This document shows positions 9,089 through 17,019 of a stretch of 64,000 nt of DNA, in pieces. The stretch's first letter is position 1, and every line of letters begins with the position of its first letter. The stretch covers positions 25,595 through 89,594 of the forward strand of contig VIQU02000015.1 of the NCBI GenBank assembly GCA_010206225.2, given 5' to 3'. Both the position numbers and the translations under genes were made by a program. The stretch comes from Lachnospiraceae bacterium MD308 (lineage in GTDB: Bacteria; Bacillota; Clostridia; Lachnospirales; Lachnospiraceae). Below the pieces are notes generated by a model. It was not told the DNA's origin. It made no database searches and saw nothing but the letters and a program-made list of their open reading frames with translations.

Positions 9089-9151
9089 GATTATGATTTC
9101 CTGCCATAGCTTTTTACTTTGCGCTATGGCAGGAATAGATAATCCATAATC
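9089..9151 (+). other. Long two-tier stem-loop between the fumarase and transporter genes
   Basis: The inner stem TCCTGCCATAGC (9099-9110) pairs with GCTATGGCAGGA (9123-9134); the outer stem GATTATG (9089-9095) pairs with CATAATC (9145-9151). No run of T follows, so it is not a standard terminator. It may act as an RNA-processing or stabilising element that sets different transporter and enzyme levels (inference). Confidence 0.6.
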
Positions 9152-9194
9152 AGTTTTGAAAATTTTACAAAACTTAGAAGGGAGAACGTAAGAC

Positions 9195-10406
9195 ATGGAG
9201 TTATTTGGAGGAATATTAGCAGTCAAATCTGTAGTGTTTCTTACTTTCTCGGTCTTTGCCATTGCGGCGATCGGCTATGCAATCGGCAGAATAACAATTA
9301 AAGGAATTAATCTGGGAACGGCGGGTGTATTTATTGTTGCCCTTGTGTACGGGTGCTTTTTGTATAGCCGGCTGTCGGGCAATCTTGTAGCGGGAGAGAC
9401 GGATTTTGCGTCTGATGCATTGAAGATCGTGGAAAATATGGGACTGATCTTCTTTGTAACTTCTGTGGGATTTATCGCAGGTCCGAATTTTTTCGGCAAT
9501 CTGAAGCGGAACTTTAAATCCTATGTCATGCTGGGGGTAGTCATTATCGCTGCTGCTGCGGGAACTTGTATCGCATGTATCCTGATCGGTACGAATTTCA
9601 CTGATCTGACGCATGAGGAGTTCCGTGCGATCTTAGTGGGAATCCTGTCGGGAGCCCTCACCAGTACGCCGGCATTTTCAGCATCAAAAGCGGCGGTAGG
9701 CGCAGACCTTGAGGCGCTGGTATCTGTAGGCTATGGTATCTCTTATCTGTTCGGTGTAGTGGGAGTTGTGCTGTTTGTGCAGATCATTCCAAAGGTTTTG
9801 AAGGCGAACATGAATGAAGAGGTGGAGAAGATCACTGCCAAAGAAGGGGAAGGCCGGAAGAAAAAGAACCTGATCCTCACAGAAGTGGACGAGTTCGGAT
9901 TCATGGCGTTTTCACTGGCGGCAATCGTCGGTATCCTGATTGGAAGTATCAGCTATATGAATTTCTCACTGACAACCACAGGCGGGTGTCTTCTGACCGC
10001 ACTTGTATTCGGTCATTACGGCCATATCGGTAAGATATCCATCGTGCCGAAGAATTCTACTTTGAAGATGCTTAGAGAGCTTGGACTTATGCTGTTCCTC
10101 ATCGGAGCAGGCGTATCCGGCGGAGCGAAGTTTGTAGAATACTTTGAGCCGGTATACTTCCTGTACGGGGCGATCATGACCATCCTGCCGATGATTATCG
10201 GATTTATGGTGGCAAAGAACGTATTGAAGCTGCCGCTTCTTAACAATCTCGGTTCTATCACCGGCGGTATGACCAGTACGCCGGCGCTTGGGACGCTGAT
10301 TAATATGGCAGGGACAGAGGATATCGCGTCTGCTTATGCCGCGACCTATCCGATCGCGCTGATTGCAGTCGTGCTGGCATCGCAGCTTATTATTATCTTC
10401 TGTTAG
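9195..10406 (+). CDS. AspT/YidE/YbjL-family membrane transporter (putative dicarboxylate exchanger)
   Basis: 403 residues, about ten hydrophobic segments. Two copies of the AspT-type half are seen, each with the hallmark TSTPA motif (GALTSTPAFSASKAAVG near residue 156; GGMTSTPALGTLINMAG near 360), separated by a charged linker (about 200-235). Canonical AspT-family proteins of about 550 residues carry regulatory TrkA-C domains between the halves; these are missing here. AspT itself exchanges aspartate and alanine. Next to fumarase and fumarate reductase, exchange of malate, fumarate or aspartate for succinate is a reasonable guess but is not shown by the sequence. ATG at 9195 after GAAGGGAG. 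Confidence 0.75.
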   Translation: MELFGGILAVKSVVFLTFSVFAIAAIGYAIGRITIKGINLGTAGVFIVALVYGCFLYSRLSGNLVAGETDFASDALKIVENMGLIFFVTSVGFIAGPNFFGNLKRNFKSYVMLGVVIIAAAAGTCIACILIGTNFTDLTHEEFRAILVGILSGALTSTPAFSASKAAVGADLEALVSVGYGISYLFGVVGVVLFVQIIPKVLKANMNEEVEKITAKEGEGRKKKNLILTEVDEFGFMAFSLAAIVGILIGSISYMNFSLTTTGGCLLTALVFGHYGHIGKISIVPKNSTLKMLRELGLMLFLIGAGVSGGAKFVEYFEPVYFLYGAIMTILPMIIGFMVAKNVLKLPLLNNLGSITGGMTSTPALGTLINMAGTEDIASAYAATYPIALIAVVLASQLIIIFC

Positions 10407-10444
10407 GATATATAAGAATATTTTTGATTGCCAAAGAGAAGATC

Positions 10445-10503
10445 AAAAAAAGAGACATCAGGAATGACGGAGTATTCTGTTTTCTGGATGTCTCTTTTTA
10501 TAA
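10445..10503. terminator. Intrinsic terminator after the fumarate-reductase/transporter operon
   Basis: AAAAAAGAGACATC (from 10446) pairs with GATGTCTCTTTTTA (10488-10501), about 13 bp, ending in a T run. It closes the operon; the A run on the left arm makes it potentially active in both directions. Confidence 0.85.
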
Positions 10504-10530
10504 GTAGAAATCGGAGGTACATAAAACGTG

Positions 10531-11295
10531 ATGCAGATTATCATTTCACCCGCTAAAAAGATGAACACAGATACAGATATCGTCCATTATCGGCAGATCC
10601 CCGCTCTTTTAGGCGAGACAGAAGGGCTCCTTAACTGGATGAGGACGCTCTCTTTTGAAGAGCTTAAGTCTTTGTGGCGCTGCAACGAAAAAATCGCAGA
10701 GCTGAATTACCGCCGCGTCCGGGAAATGGATCTGCAAAGCAGCCTGACCCCGGCTCTCATATCCTATGAAGGAATCCAGTACCAGTATATGGCGCCGAAA
10801 GTATTTACCCGGGAAGAGTGGGATTATGCAAAGGAACATCTCTGGATTCTGTCCGGATTTTACGGGGCGTTAAGACCGCTTGACGGAGTAAGACCTTACC
10901 GTCTGGAAATGCAGGCGAAGGTAGCAATAGACGGTGTGAAAAATCTCTACGATTACTGGGGAGACCGTCTCTATCGGAAAGTGAAAGAAAGAGGAAAAGT
11001 AATCGTAAATCTTGCCTCGAAGGAATATTCAAAATGCATCGAGCGATATCTGGAGCCGGAGGTGCAGTTTTTCACATGTGTTTTTGGGGAGCCAAAGGAC
11101 GGTAGAATCATCCAGAAGGGAACACAGGCGAAGATGGCAAGAGGTGAGATGGTGCGGTTTCTGGCGGAACACAGGATTGAAGACCCAAAGGAGCTGAAAG
11201 GCTTTGCGCGTCTGGGGTATCAGTTTTCAGAGAGTGAGTCTTCGGACAGGGAATACGTATTTGTAAAGAATAAATACAAAGATATTGCATTTTGA
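10531..11295 (+). CDS. yaaA: Peroxide stress protein YaaA family
   Basis: 254 residues. YaaA proteins protect against peroxide by limiting intracellular iron and have been reported to bind DNA. The family signature is clear: IIISPAKKMN at the start, ALISYEGIQYQYM, LWILSGFYGALRPLDGVRPYRLEM and NLASKEYSK. A GTG at 10528 directly precedes the ATG at 10531; both are reachable from GGAGGT at 10513-10518, and the ATG is preferred because homologs begin at this point. It follows the terminator at 10445 and has its own ribosome site, so it is probably a separate unit. Confidence 0.88.
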   Translation: MQIIISPAKKMNTDTDIVHYRQIPALLGETEGLLNWMRTLSFEELKSLWRCNEKIAELNYRRVREMDLQSSLTPALISYEGIQYQYMAPKVFTREEWDYAKEHLWILSGFYGALRPLDGVRPYRLEMQAKVAIDGVKNLYDYWGDRLYRKVKERGKVIVNLASKEYSKCIERYLEPEVQFFTCVFGEPKDGRIIQKGTQAKMARGEMVRFLAEHRIEDPKELKGFARLGYQFSESESSDREYVFVKNKYKDIAF

Positions 11296-11429
11296 AATCG
11301 GTGCGGATAACCAGCTATGAGACATTTTCTTCTGCATATCAATATCCACTTTTACATCCCATTCCGAGCTATGCCTACATCAGAAAAAATGCCGTACAAG
11401 GAAACATCCCATACGGCGGCGGGTAAAGA

Positions 11430-11720
11430 TCATTTTCCGAACAGATCGCTGTGCGACCCGGTCCGAGACAAGGTCAACACCAGAACATCATCCTCAATGC
11501 GGTAGATAAGCAGCCAGTCGGGCAGCACATGGCACTCACGGTGTCCGGCCCAGTTCCCGGATAGGGCGTGGTCCCTGTTTTTCTCTGGGAGGGGGATTCC
11601 CATGGCAAGGTCGGCGATCACGCCCTCCAACAGACGAATGTCCAGCCCACGTCTCATTGCCAGCTTGTAATCTTTTTTGAATTGTGTGGTGGGCTTAACG
11701 GTATATTTTACGTTTTTCAT
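11430..11720 (-). CDS. YafQ-like mRNA interferase toxin (RelE/ParE superfamily)
   Basis: 96 residues, typical size. The YafQ signature is visible: KPTTQFKKDYKLAMRRG at the N-terminus, L-E-K-N-R-D-H-A-L-S-G-N-W in the middle, GHRECHVLPDWLLIYRI and LTLSRTGSHSDLF at the end. The His, Asp and Arg residues in GHRECHVLPDW and the C-terminal His match the YafQ catalytic region. It would cleave mRNA at the ribosome when freed from the antitoxin encoded immediately upstream, whose end it overlaps by 4 nt. Confidence 0.88.
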   Translation of the reverse strand: MKNVKYTVKPTTQFKKDYKLAMRRGLDIRLLEGVIADLAMGIPLPEKNRDHALSGNWAGHRECHVLPDWLLIYRIEDDVLVLTLSRTGSHSDLFGK

Positions 11721-11995
11721 GCTTTCAGGTCTGCGAACAGTTCGTCCAGATCGGTATACCCTTTCACTGCCGGGTCTTTCGCAATCCTTTCTGCCTCCAG
11801 CATGGCAGCAACCGTTTCGCTGTCTGGCTGGTTGAGGGAAACGTCAAAGGGAATCCGTCCTTCACGTAGAGATTGACGGACAAAAATATTGAACGCCGTT
11901 GTCAGGTTCATGCCGAGTTCCCCGAACAGCCTGTCAGCCTGCGCTTTTAGGTCTGAATCCATGCGGATGCTGATGTTTGTAGTAGAGCCAGCCAT
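11717..11995 (-). CDS. RelB/DinJ-family antitoxin
   Basis: 92 residues from the ATG at 11995; AAAGGAGATGAT immediately upstream supports this start over an in-frame ATG six codons earlier. The N-terminal ribbon-helix-helix DNA-binding segment reads NISIRMDSDLKAQADRLFGELGMNLTTA, cut by spacing into strand and helix; the C-terminal part (KGYTDLDELFADLKA) should wrap the toxin. It overlaps the toxin start by 4 nt, the classic antitoxin-first order. It probably represses its own promoter at 12078-12106. Confidence 0.88.
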   Translation of the reverse strand: MAGSTTNISIRMDSDLKAQADRLFGELGMNLTTAFNIFVRQSLREGRIPFDVSLNQPDSETVAAMLEAERIAKDPAVKGYTDLDELFADLKA

Positions 11996-12032
11996 ATAAT
12001 CATCTCCTTTCATTGTTCCTGCCTATGTTCCT

Positions 12033-12052
12033 AGGGCATAATAGGATACCCT
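12033..12052. promoter_or_regulatory. Candidate antitoxin operator (imperfect palindrome)
   Basis: A 20-bp imperfect palindrome with AGGG and CCCT arms and about 14 of 20 symmetric positions lies between the antitoxin promoter and its start codon, where RelB/DinJ-type repressors bind. Assigned from position and symmetry only. Confidence 0.4.
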
Positions 12053-12077
12053 TGCGGTATTTCCTGCTGGTGATTAC

Positions 12078-12106
12078 AGTATATGCTATCTGCACGAAAA
12101 ATACAA
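12078..12106 (-). promoter_or_regulatory. Promoter of the toxin-antitoxin operon
   Basis: On the minus strand, TTGTAT (12106-12101) and TATACT (12083-12078) are separated by 17 bp. An 8-nt direct repeat, TTCGTGCA, occurs upstream of and just after the -35 box. Confidence 0.6.
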
Positions 12107-12384
12107 TATTTTGCACGAAGATTTAACAGTAAATTCATTTCCGGGGAGGTGGAATGGATATCCGATAATACTACCGGAAATACATCCTGAGAAGTATGGA
12201 CTTCCCAGCCTTACCTTCCTACAATAATGCCGGTCGGATGTGACGAAAATTAGAAATGGAGGTAGGAGTTATGTATATTGTTTCTGTTTTGGTAGTATCT
12301 TATCCGCCCAATTCTGCAACTTCACCATCTGCCGGAGAATTTTCTGATATACACATGCTGAGTCCGGACTTCGCCTACATAAAC
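12107..12384. other. Non-coding gap between the toxin-antitoxin module and amt
   Basis: No convincing gene. A weak plus-strand frame from 12256 runs straight through the terminator at 12385 and looks accidental. Nothing recognisable as an RNA gene was seen. Confidence 0.5.
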
Positions 12385-12432
12385 AACAAAAGAAACACCG
12401 GCATTTCTGACATGCCCGGTGTTTCTTTTGTT
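12385..12432. terminator. Intrinsic terminator downstream of amt
   Basis: A perfect 17-bp stem: AACAAAAGAAACACCGG at 12385-12401 pairs with its complement at 12416-12432, loop of 14 nt. A/T tracts on both outer edges suit termination in both directions; it closes the glnK-amt operon, which is read on the minus strand. Confidence 0.9.
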
Positions 12433-12472
12433 CTTAGGTACTGACGTTTAAGCAGTATTTAGCTTTAAAAGC

Positions 12473-13723
12473 TTAAATCCTAAAATTAAAATCTGCATAG
12501 GCAGATGAACCGTGTTCGTGTACGTCAAGTCCGTCTATCTCTTCTTCTCTTGAAACGCGGAGTCCGATGGTCTTATTGATAACCGTAAATACAAGGAATG
12601 CCATGATTAGTACATAGAGGGCTGTGACGGCTACGCCTAAGAGCTGCGTCGTAAAACTGCAGCCTTCTCCAAAGATTCCTGTAAGGATCGTTCCAACCAT
12701 GCCGCAGACTCCGTGCACGCTGATGGCGCCTACCGGGTCGTCGATCTTTGCCTTCTGGTCGAAAAATTCTACAGCAAATACTACCAGAACACCGGCAACA
12801 GAGCCGATAAGGATCGCTTCCCATTCATTTACCACGTCGCATCCGGCAGTGATTGCTACCAGACCGGCGAGGGAGCCGTTGAAGGTCATGGAGACGTCCG
12901 GCTTTCCGTAGCGCGCCCATGTGACGATCATGGCCATCAGGGTGGCAGCGGCTGCGGCAAGGTTTGTCGTCATGGCGATGTGTCCGAGGCTTGTGGTAGC
13001 GGCGGTGGTGGAGCCGCAGTTGAATCCGAACCAGCAGAACCACAGGATAAATACGCCGAGAGCCGCGATCGGTAGATTATGCCCCGGGATGGCTCTTGCC
13101 CGGCCGTCTTTTCCGTATTTCCCGATACGGGGTCCTAAGATCTTCGCGCCTACCAGCGCGCAGATCCCCCCTACCATATGTACGGCGGCAGAACCGGCAA
13201 AATCGTGGAAGCCAAGCCGGGATAAGAATCCGCCGCCCCAGATCCAGTGTCCGGATACGGGGTAGATGAAGATACTGATCGCCGCGCTGTAGGCCAGATA
13301 GGCGGAGAATTTTGTACGCTCTGCCATAGAGCCGGACACGATGGTCGCGGCAGTCGCGCAGAATACGGTATGAAAGATCATGAAGACGCCGATCGGGAGC
13401 CCGTTGAATAATCCGTCGGCATCCGCCAGAGCGGAAGGCGTCAGAAATCCTTTTATACCGATGATCCCGTTCCAGTCTGTTCCGTGCATGACGGCAAATC
13501 CGAACAGGAAAAAGAACAGGCTTCCCAGAACGAAATCCATCATATTTTTCATCAGAATATTCCCGGTGTTTTTGGCTCTTGTAAATCCGGCCTCGCACAT
13601 GGCGAAGCCCGCCTGCATAAAGTACACAAGAAACGCTCCGATCATCGTCCACATAATATTGATCAGCAGTCCGGCGGCATCAACGCTGTCCATGCCGGAT
13701 GCAGTTAAACTTGTTAAATCCAT
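12473..13723 (-). CDS. amt: Ammonium transporter, Amt family
   Basis: 416 residues, 11-12 membrane segments, normal for Amt. It conducts ammonium/ammonia across the membrane. Family motifs: QAGFAMCEAGFTRAKN, the FHTVFCATAATIVSGSMAER region, SGHWIWGGGFL, GAAVHMVGG-like SAAVHMVGGICALVG and FNCGSTTAATT; the twin pore histidines fit the HMVGG and SVHGVCG segments. The start at 13723 (second of two closely spaced ATGs) is preferred because GGGAGGA lies at a proper distance; the first ATG would be only 1-2 nt from it. It lies 20 nt downstream of glnK, whose product normally plugs the Amt pore. Confidence 0.95.
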   Translation of the reverse strand: MDLTSLTASGMDSVDAAGLLINIMWTMIGAFLVYFMQAGFAMCEAGFTRAKNTGNILMKNMMDFVLGSLFFFLFGFAVMHGTDWNGIIGIKGFLTPSALADADGLFNGLPIGVFMIFHTVFCATAATIVSGSMAERTKFSAYLAYSAAISIFIYPVSGHWIWGGGFLSRLGFHDFAGSAAVHMVGGICALVGAKILGPRIGKYGKDGRARAIPGHNLPIAALGVFILWFCWFGFNCGSTTAATTSLGHIAMTTNLAAAAATLMAMIVTWARYGKPDVSMTFNGSLAGLVAITAGCDVVNEWEAILIGSVAGVLVVFAVEFFDQKAKIDDPVGAISVHGVCGMVGTILTGIFGEGCSFTTQLLGVAVTALYVLIMAFLVFTVINKTIGLRVSREEEIDGLDVHEHGSSAYADFNFRI

Positions 13724-13742
13724 AATCATTCCTCCCTAGTTA

Positions 13743-14081
13743 TTAAAGTGCTTCGGTTCCGCGCTCTCCGGTACGGATACGTACAGCGTCTTCCACTTCA
13801 TATACGAATATTTTTCCGTCTCCGTATTTTCCGGTGCGTATTTCCGATACGATTTTTTCAATCAGGACTTCGGCGGCATCTGGTTCAATGACTGTCTCAA
13901 CCTTGACCTTCGGCAGAAGATTTACGCTGTATTCCGCGCCTCTGTATACCTTTTTGTGTCCTTTTTGATTACCGTATCCCATTACGTTGCTGATCATCAG
14001 CCCGCTTGCATTGCTCTCATCGAGAATCGATTTGAGATCTTCAAGCTTTTCCGGCTGGATGATGATTTCCAGTTTCTTCAT
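13743..14081 (-). CDS. glnK: Nitrogen regulatory protein PII (GlnK type)
   Basis: 112 residues, the standard PII length, from the ATG at 14081 with AAGGAGGAG upstream; a longer frame up to 14210 starts upstream of the likely promoter. PII trimers sense 2-oxoglutarate and ATP/ADP and block Amt when nitrogen is plentiful. The T-loop with the conserved Tyr is visible (YRGAEYSVN), and the C-terminal signature reads RTGKYGDGKIFVYEVEDAVRIRTGERG. Linkage to amt identifies it as GlnK rather than GlnB. The leader carries a strong hairpin (14122-14151). Confidence 0.95.
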   Translation of the reverse strand: MKKLEIIIQPEKLEDLKSILDESNASGLMISNVMGYGNQKGHKKVYRGAEYSVNLLPKVKVETVIEPDAAEVLIEKIVSEIRTGKYGDGKIFVYEVEDAVRIRTGERGTEAL

Positions 14082-14111
14082 AAGAATCTCCTCCTTTACC
14101 TGCAGCTTATG

Positions 14112-14151
14112 AAACAAAAAGAAGGCGCCTTCCCCAAAAGGAAAACGCCTT
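14112..14151 (-). promoter_or_regulatory. Attenuator-like hairpin in the glnK-amt leader
   Basis: On the minus strand AAGGCGTTTTCC (14151-14140) pairs with GGAAGGCGCCTT (14133-14122), 12 pairs including two G-T, loop of 6, then a T-rich tail (CTTTTTGTTT, 14121-14112). It lies only about 11 nt after the predicted transcription start and about 30 nt before the glnK ribosome site. It has the form of an intrinsic terminator; a competing antiterminator is not obvious. T-rich flanks on both sides mean it could instead stop transcripts from the other strand. Confidence 0.6.
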
Positions 14152-14168
14152 TGTTTTTGATGTGTTCC

Positions 14169-14196
14169 ATTATACACAGGAGAGAAGATTTGTAAA
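14169..14196 (-). promoter_or_regulatory. Promoter of glnK-amt
   Basis: TTTACA (14196-14191) and a perfect TATAAT (14174-14169) with a 16-bp spacer on the minus strand, followed about 7 nt later by the likely start of transcription. This is a housekeeping sigma-type promoter; no sigma-54 site was seen. Confidence 0.75.
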
Positions 14197-14321
14197 GAAG
14201 AAATTGGCAAAAAAATAACATTTTATCATATGTGTACATATTTTTTGAAATAAGAAAGAAAATTTCGTAAAAAATTCATTTCCGGCGCAGAAGGCGTTTT
14301 TAGGGTATGTCAGGAAAAAGG

Positions 14322-14350
14322 TTGTGAAAGAGCCTTTTTTGTGATACTGT
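14322..14350 (+). promoter_or_regulatory. Possible promoter of the HAD phosphatase/phosphoesterase pair
   Basis: TTGTGA (14322-14327) and TACTGT (14345-14350) with 17-bp spacing, about 65 nt before the start codon. The -35 box lies in the loop of a small AAAAAGG/CCTTTTT hairpin. Confidence 0.45.
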
Positions 14351-14413
14351 AATCCATGTAAGTGAAACATGCATGAACCCGGGACTTCATGCTGTGATAT
14401 AAGGAGAGGATAT

Positions 14414-15232
14414 ATGCTTTCAGATAAAAAATATTTTTTGTTTGATATAGACGGGACGCTTGCGGTGGATGATACCTTGTATGAGGGAAGCAGAGAGCTG
14501 ATCGATTATATAGAATCTATCGGCGGAAGGGCGTTTTACATTACCAATAATTCTGTAAAAAGCCGGAAGGACTATGTGGAAAAGTTCAGGCGTTGGGGGA
14601 TTATGACAAAGGAGAGCCAGTTTATGACCGCATCCTATGCAACGTGCCGTTATCTAAAAGAGCATTATAAGGACAAAAAGCTTTTCGCTCTCGGCACGCC
14701 GTCTTTTGTGGAGGAATTACGAAGTTTTGGGCTCGCTGTGACAGAACAGTCCGAAAAGGATGCGGACTGCGTGGTAGTAGGATTTGATAGGACGCTTTCT
14801 TATGAAAAGGTAGAGACGGCCTGTGAGTTATTGTTTCGTCCTGCGGTGGATTTTATCGGAACGAACCCGGATCTTAAGTGCCCTACGGCTTTTGGCTTTG
14901 TGCCTGACTGCGGCGGAATCTGCGCTATGCTTACGGCGGCAGTTGCCCGGACGCCTCTTTATATAGGAAAGCCTTCGGCCGAGATCGTAACCCTGTGTAC
15001 AAAGCAGGTGAATGCGAAGCCGGAAGAAGTGCTGGTTGTGGGAGACCGCCTGTATACAGATATTGCCTGTGGAATCAACGCGGGAGTGGAGACGGCGCTG
15101 GTCTACACCGGTGAAGCGAAAGAAAAGGATTTGGCAGATACTGTGTTCATGCCGGATTACACATTTGAAAATATTGAAAAGCTTTATCAGGAATTTCGTA
15201 AAAGCAGAGAGGAAGCTTATTATGCATTTTAA
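14414..15232 (+). CDS. HAD-superfamily phosphatase, NagD/PGP-like
   Basis: 272 residues from the ATG at 14414, preceded by AAGGAGAGGA. Catalytic motif I is FDIDGTLAVDD near residue 10; motif II is YITNNSVKSRKDY; a NagD-type cap domain follows; the late motifs appear in TPLYIGKPSAEI and VVGDRLYTDIACGINAG. Proteins of this group hydrolyse small phosphorylated metabolites such as 2-phosphoglycolate, p-nitrophenyl phosphate or sugar phosphates. Its 3' end overlaps the next phosphoesterase gene by 11 nt. The substrate cannot be told from sequence. Confidence 0.88.
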   Translation: MLSDKKYFLFDIDGTLAVDDTLYEGSRELIDYIESIGGRAFYITNNSVKSRKDYVEKFRRWGIMTKESQFMTASYATCRYLKEHYKDKKLFALGTPSFVEELRSFGLAVTEQSEKDADCVVVGFDRTLSYEKVETACELLFRPAVDFIGTNPDLKCPTAFGFVPDCGGICAMLTAAVARTPLYIGKPSAEIVTLCTKQVNAKPEEVLVVGDRLYTDIACGINAGVETALVYTGEAKEKDLADTVFMPDYTFENIEKLYQEFRKSREEAYYAF

Positions 15233-16106
15233 AATGCTACTGACAGCGGCAGCTCTTTCGGCGGCTGCCTTATGCGGAGAAATCTGGAGGGAGCTTCATC
15301 ATTTCCGTGTGGTGACATATCGGATCCGGTCGAAGAAGCTTGAGAGGATAGAAAAGGACAGGAAGATTATCTTTTTGAGCGACCTCCATAATCAGTCTTA
15401 CGGAAAGGGAAATCGGCGGCTCCTTGAAAAGATCAGGAAGATAAATCCTGCGCTGGTTCTGATCGGAGGAGATATGCTGGTAGGAAGGAGAGGCGCATCC
15501 TATCAGACGGCTCTTGAGTTTGTGACAGAACTTGCAGGACTTTTTCCGGTCTACTATGCCAGCGGGAACCATGAGCAGAGGATGAAGGAATTCCCGGAGG
15601 AGTATGGGGGAGCTTTTGCAGAATATAAGGAGACGCTTTGTCAGGCGGGAGTACATTTTCTTGAAAATGATTCTCAGGAACTTCTTTGCGGCAGATGCAG
15701 GCTTAGGATAACCGGACTTGAGATTCCGTTGGAGTGCTACAGCCATTTCAAAAGGGTCCCCATGCCGGAAGGGACGATGGAAGAACGGATCGGAAAGGCA
15801 AAAAAAGAAGATTATGAGATTCTTATGGCTCATAATCCGGCATATATGAAAGAATATCTTGCGTGGGGAGCGGATCTTGTGCTGTCAGGGCATCTTCACG
15901 GAGGGATTGTGCGCTTTCCCGGAGGGGTGGGGGCGATCTCTCCGGCATTTTCGCTGTTTCCCAAGTATTCCGGCGATCATTACCGGGAAGGGAGTAAGGA
16001 TATTGTAGTCAGTAAAGGGTTGGGAGTGCATACCATATGCGTCCGCCTGTTTAATCCGGCCGAGGTGGTGGTGCTGGAGCTTGAAGGAAGCAGGTGCAAA
16101 TTTTAG
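15222..16106 (+). CDS. Membrane-anchored calcineurin-like metallophosphoesterase (YkuE-like)
   Basis: 294 residues from the ATG at 15222, supported by GAGAGGA at 15206-15212; the same frame is open much further upstream inside the previous gene. A single hydrophobic N-terminal segment (MLLTAAALSAAALCG) suggests membrane anchoring. Metal-binding motifs are complete: FLSDLHNQSYG, LIGGDMLVG, YASGNHEQR, MAHNPAYM and LSGHLHGGIVRFP. Relatives act on phospholipids or UDP-sugars at the membrane; the substrate is not known here. Overlap with the HAD gene suggests co-expression. Confidence 0.85.
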   Translation: MHFKMLLTAAALSAAALCGEIWRELHHFRVVTYRIRSKKLERIEKDRKIIFLSDLHNQSYGKGNRRLLEKIRKINPALVLIGGDMLVGRRGASYQTALEFVTELAGLFPVYYASGNHEQRMKEFPEEYGGAFAEYKETLCQAGVHFLENDSQELLCGRCRLRITGLEIPLECYSHFKRVPMPEGTMEERIGKAKKEDYEILMAHNPAYMKEYLAWGADLVLSGHLHGGIVRFPGGVGAISPAFSLFPKYSGDHYREGSKDIVVSKGLGVHTICVRLFNPAEVVVLELEGSRCKF

Positions 16107-16109
16107 GTG

Positions 16110-16138
16110 TTGAGAAAATCTATGAAATCCTGTATAAT
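16110..16138 (+). promoter_or_regulatory. Promoter of scpA-scpB
   Basis: TTGAGA (16110-16115), 17-bp spacer, perfect TATAAT (16133-16138). The leader then contains a GC-rich stem, CCCCGC (16159-16164) with GCGGGG (16192-16197), upstream of the scpA ribosome site. Confidence 0.75.
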
Positions 16139-16216
16139 AGATAGGCTATAACTTTATACCCCGCGGCGGCGCGAGAGGCGACGTTTTCTGAGCGGGGCTG
16201 ACAGTGAGGAAGATAG

Positions 16217-16969
16217 ATGGGAATTCCTGTGAAATTACCTGTATTTGAAGGGCCGCTGGACCTTCTTTTACATTTGATCGATAAGAATAAAATAGATATT
16301 TACGATATCCCCATCGTGGAGATTACAAACCAGTATATGGAATATATCGAAGCGATGGAAAAAGCGGATCTGAATATTATGAGTGAGTTTCTTGTGATGG
16401 CAGCGACGCTTCTTGACATTAAGTGCAGGATGCTTCTGCCAAAGGAGGAAGACGGCGAAGGAGAAGAAGAAGATCCGAGACAGGAGCTTGTGGAGCAGCT
16501 CTTGGAATATAAGATGTATAAATATATGTCTTATGAGCTTAAGGACCGTCAGATCGACGGAGAGCAGACATTCTGCAAGAGTCCTACGATTCCGGAGGAG
16601 GTGCTTGACTATGTGGAGCCGGTGGATCTGGACAAGCTTTTAGAGGATCTGACGCTGGCAAAGTTAGGACATGTGTTCCGGGACGTTATGAAGCGTCAGG
16701 CGGATAAGATAGATCCGGTCAGAAGTAAGTTCGGCAAGCTTGAAAAGGAAGAGGTTACGCTTCCGGATAAGCTTGATTATGTGTCGGAATATGCCAGAGA
16801 GCATAAGAAGTTCAGTTTCAGAGAACTTCTTGCAAGACAGAGTTCCAGAATACAGATTGTAGTGACATTTTTAGCTGTTTTGCAGCTTATGAAAGAGGGC
16901 ACGATATTTATAGAACAAACGCAGCCCTTTGACGATATCATGATTGGCTCTAATGTATTGACAGGCTGA
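16217..16969 (+). CDS. scpA: Segregation and condensation protein A (kleisin)
   Basis: 250 residues. ScpA is the kleisin that bridges the Smc ATPase heads and, with ScpB, helps condense and separate daughter chromosomes. The N-terminal Smc-binding signature is clear (KLPVFEGPLDLLLHLIDKNK, IDIYDIPIVEITNQYM), then an acidic linker (EEDGEGEEEDPRQEL) and the C-terminal winged-helix region (LLARQSSRIQIVVTFLAVLQ, MKEGTIFIEQTQPFDDI). ScpB follows 50 nt downstream as in most Firmicutes. Confidence 0.95.
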   Translation: MGIPVKLPVFEGPLDLLLHLIDKNKIDIYDIPIVEITNQYMEYIEAMEKADLNIMSEFLVMAATLLDIKCRMLLPKEEDGEGEEEDPRQELVEQLLEYKMYKYMSYELKDRQIDGEQTFCKSPTIPEEVLDYVEPVDLDKLLEDLTLAKLGHVFRDVMKRQADKIDPVRSKFGKLEKEEVTLPDKLDYVSEYAREHKKFSFRELLARQSSRIQIVVTFLAVLQLMKEGTIFIEQTQPFDDIMIGSNVLTG

Positions 16970-17019
16970 CATCCGGCGCAGCATTGCTTTACAGCTGAGA
17001 GAAAGAAGGGTATGATACA

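Noticed and set aside
12256..12444. 62-codon plus-strand frame upstream of the amt terminator
   Set aside because: It runs through the terminator stem at 12385-12432 and its composition looks random, despite a purine-rich stretch before the ATG.
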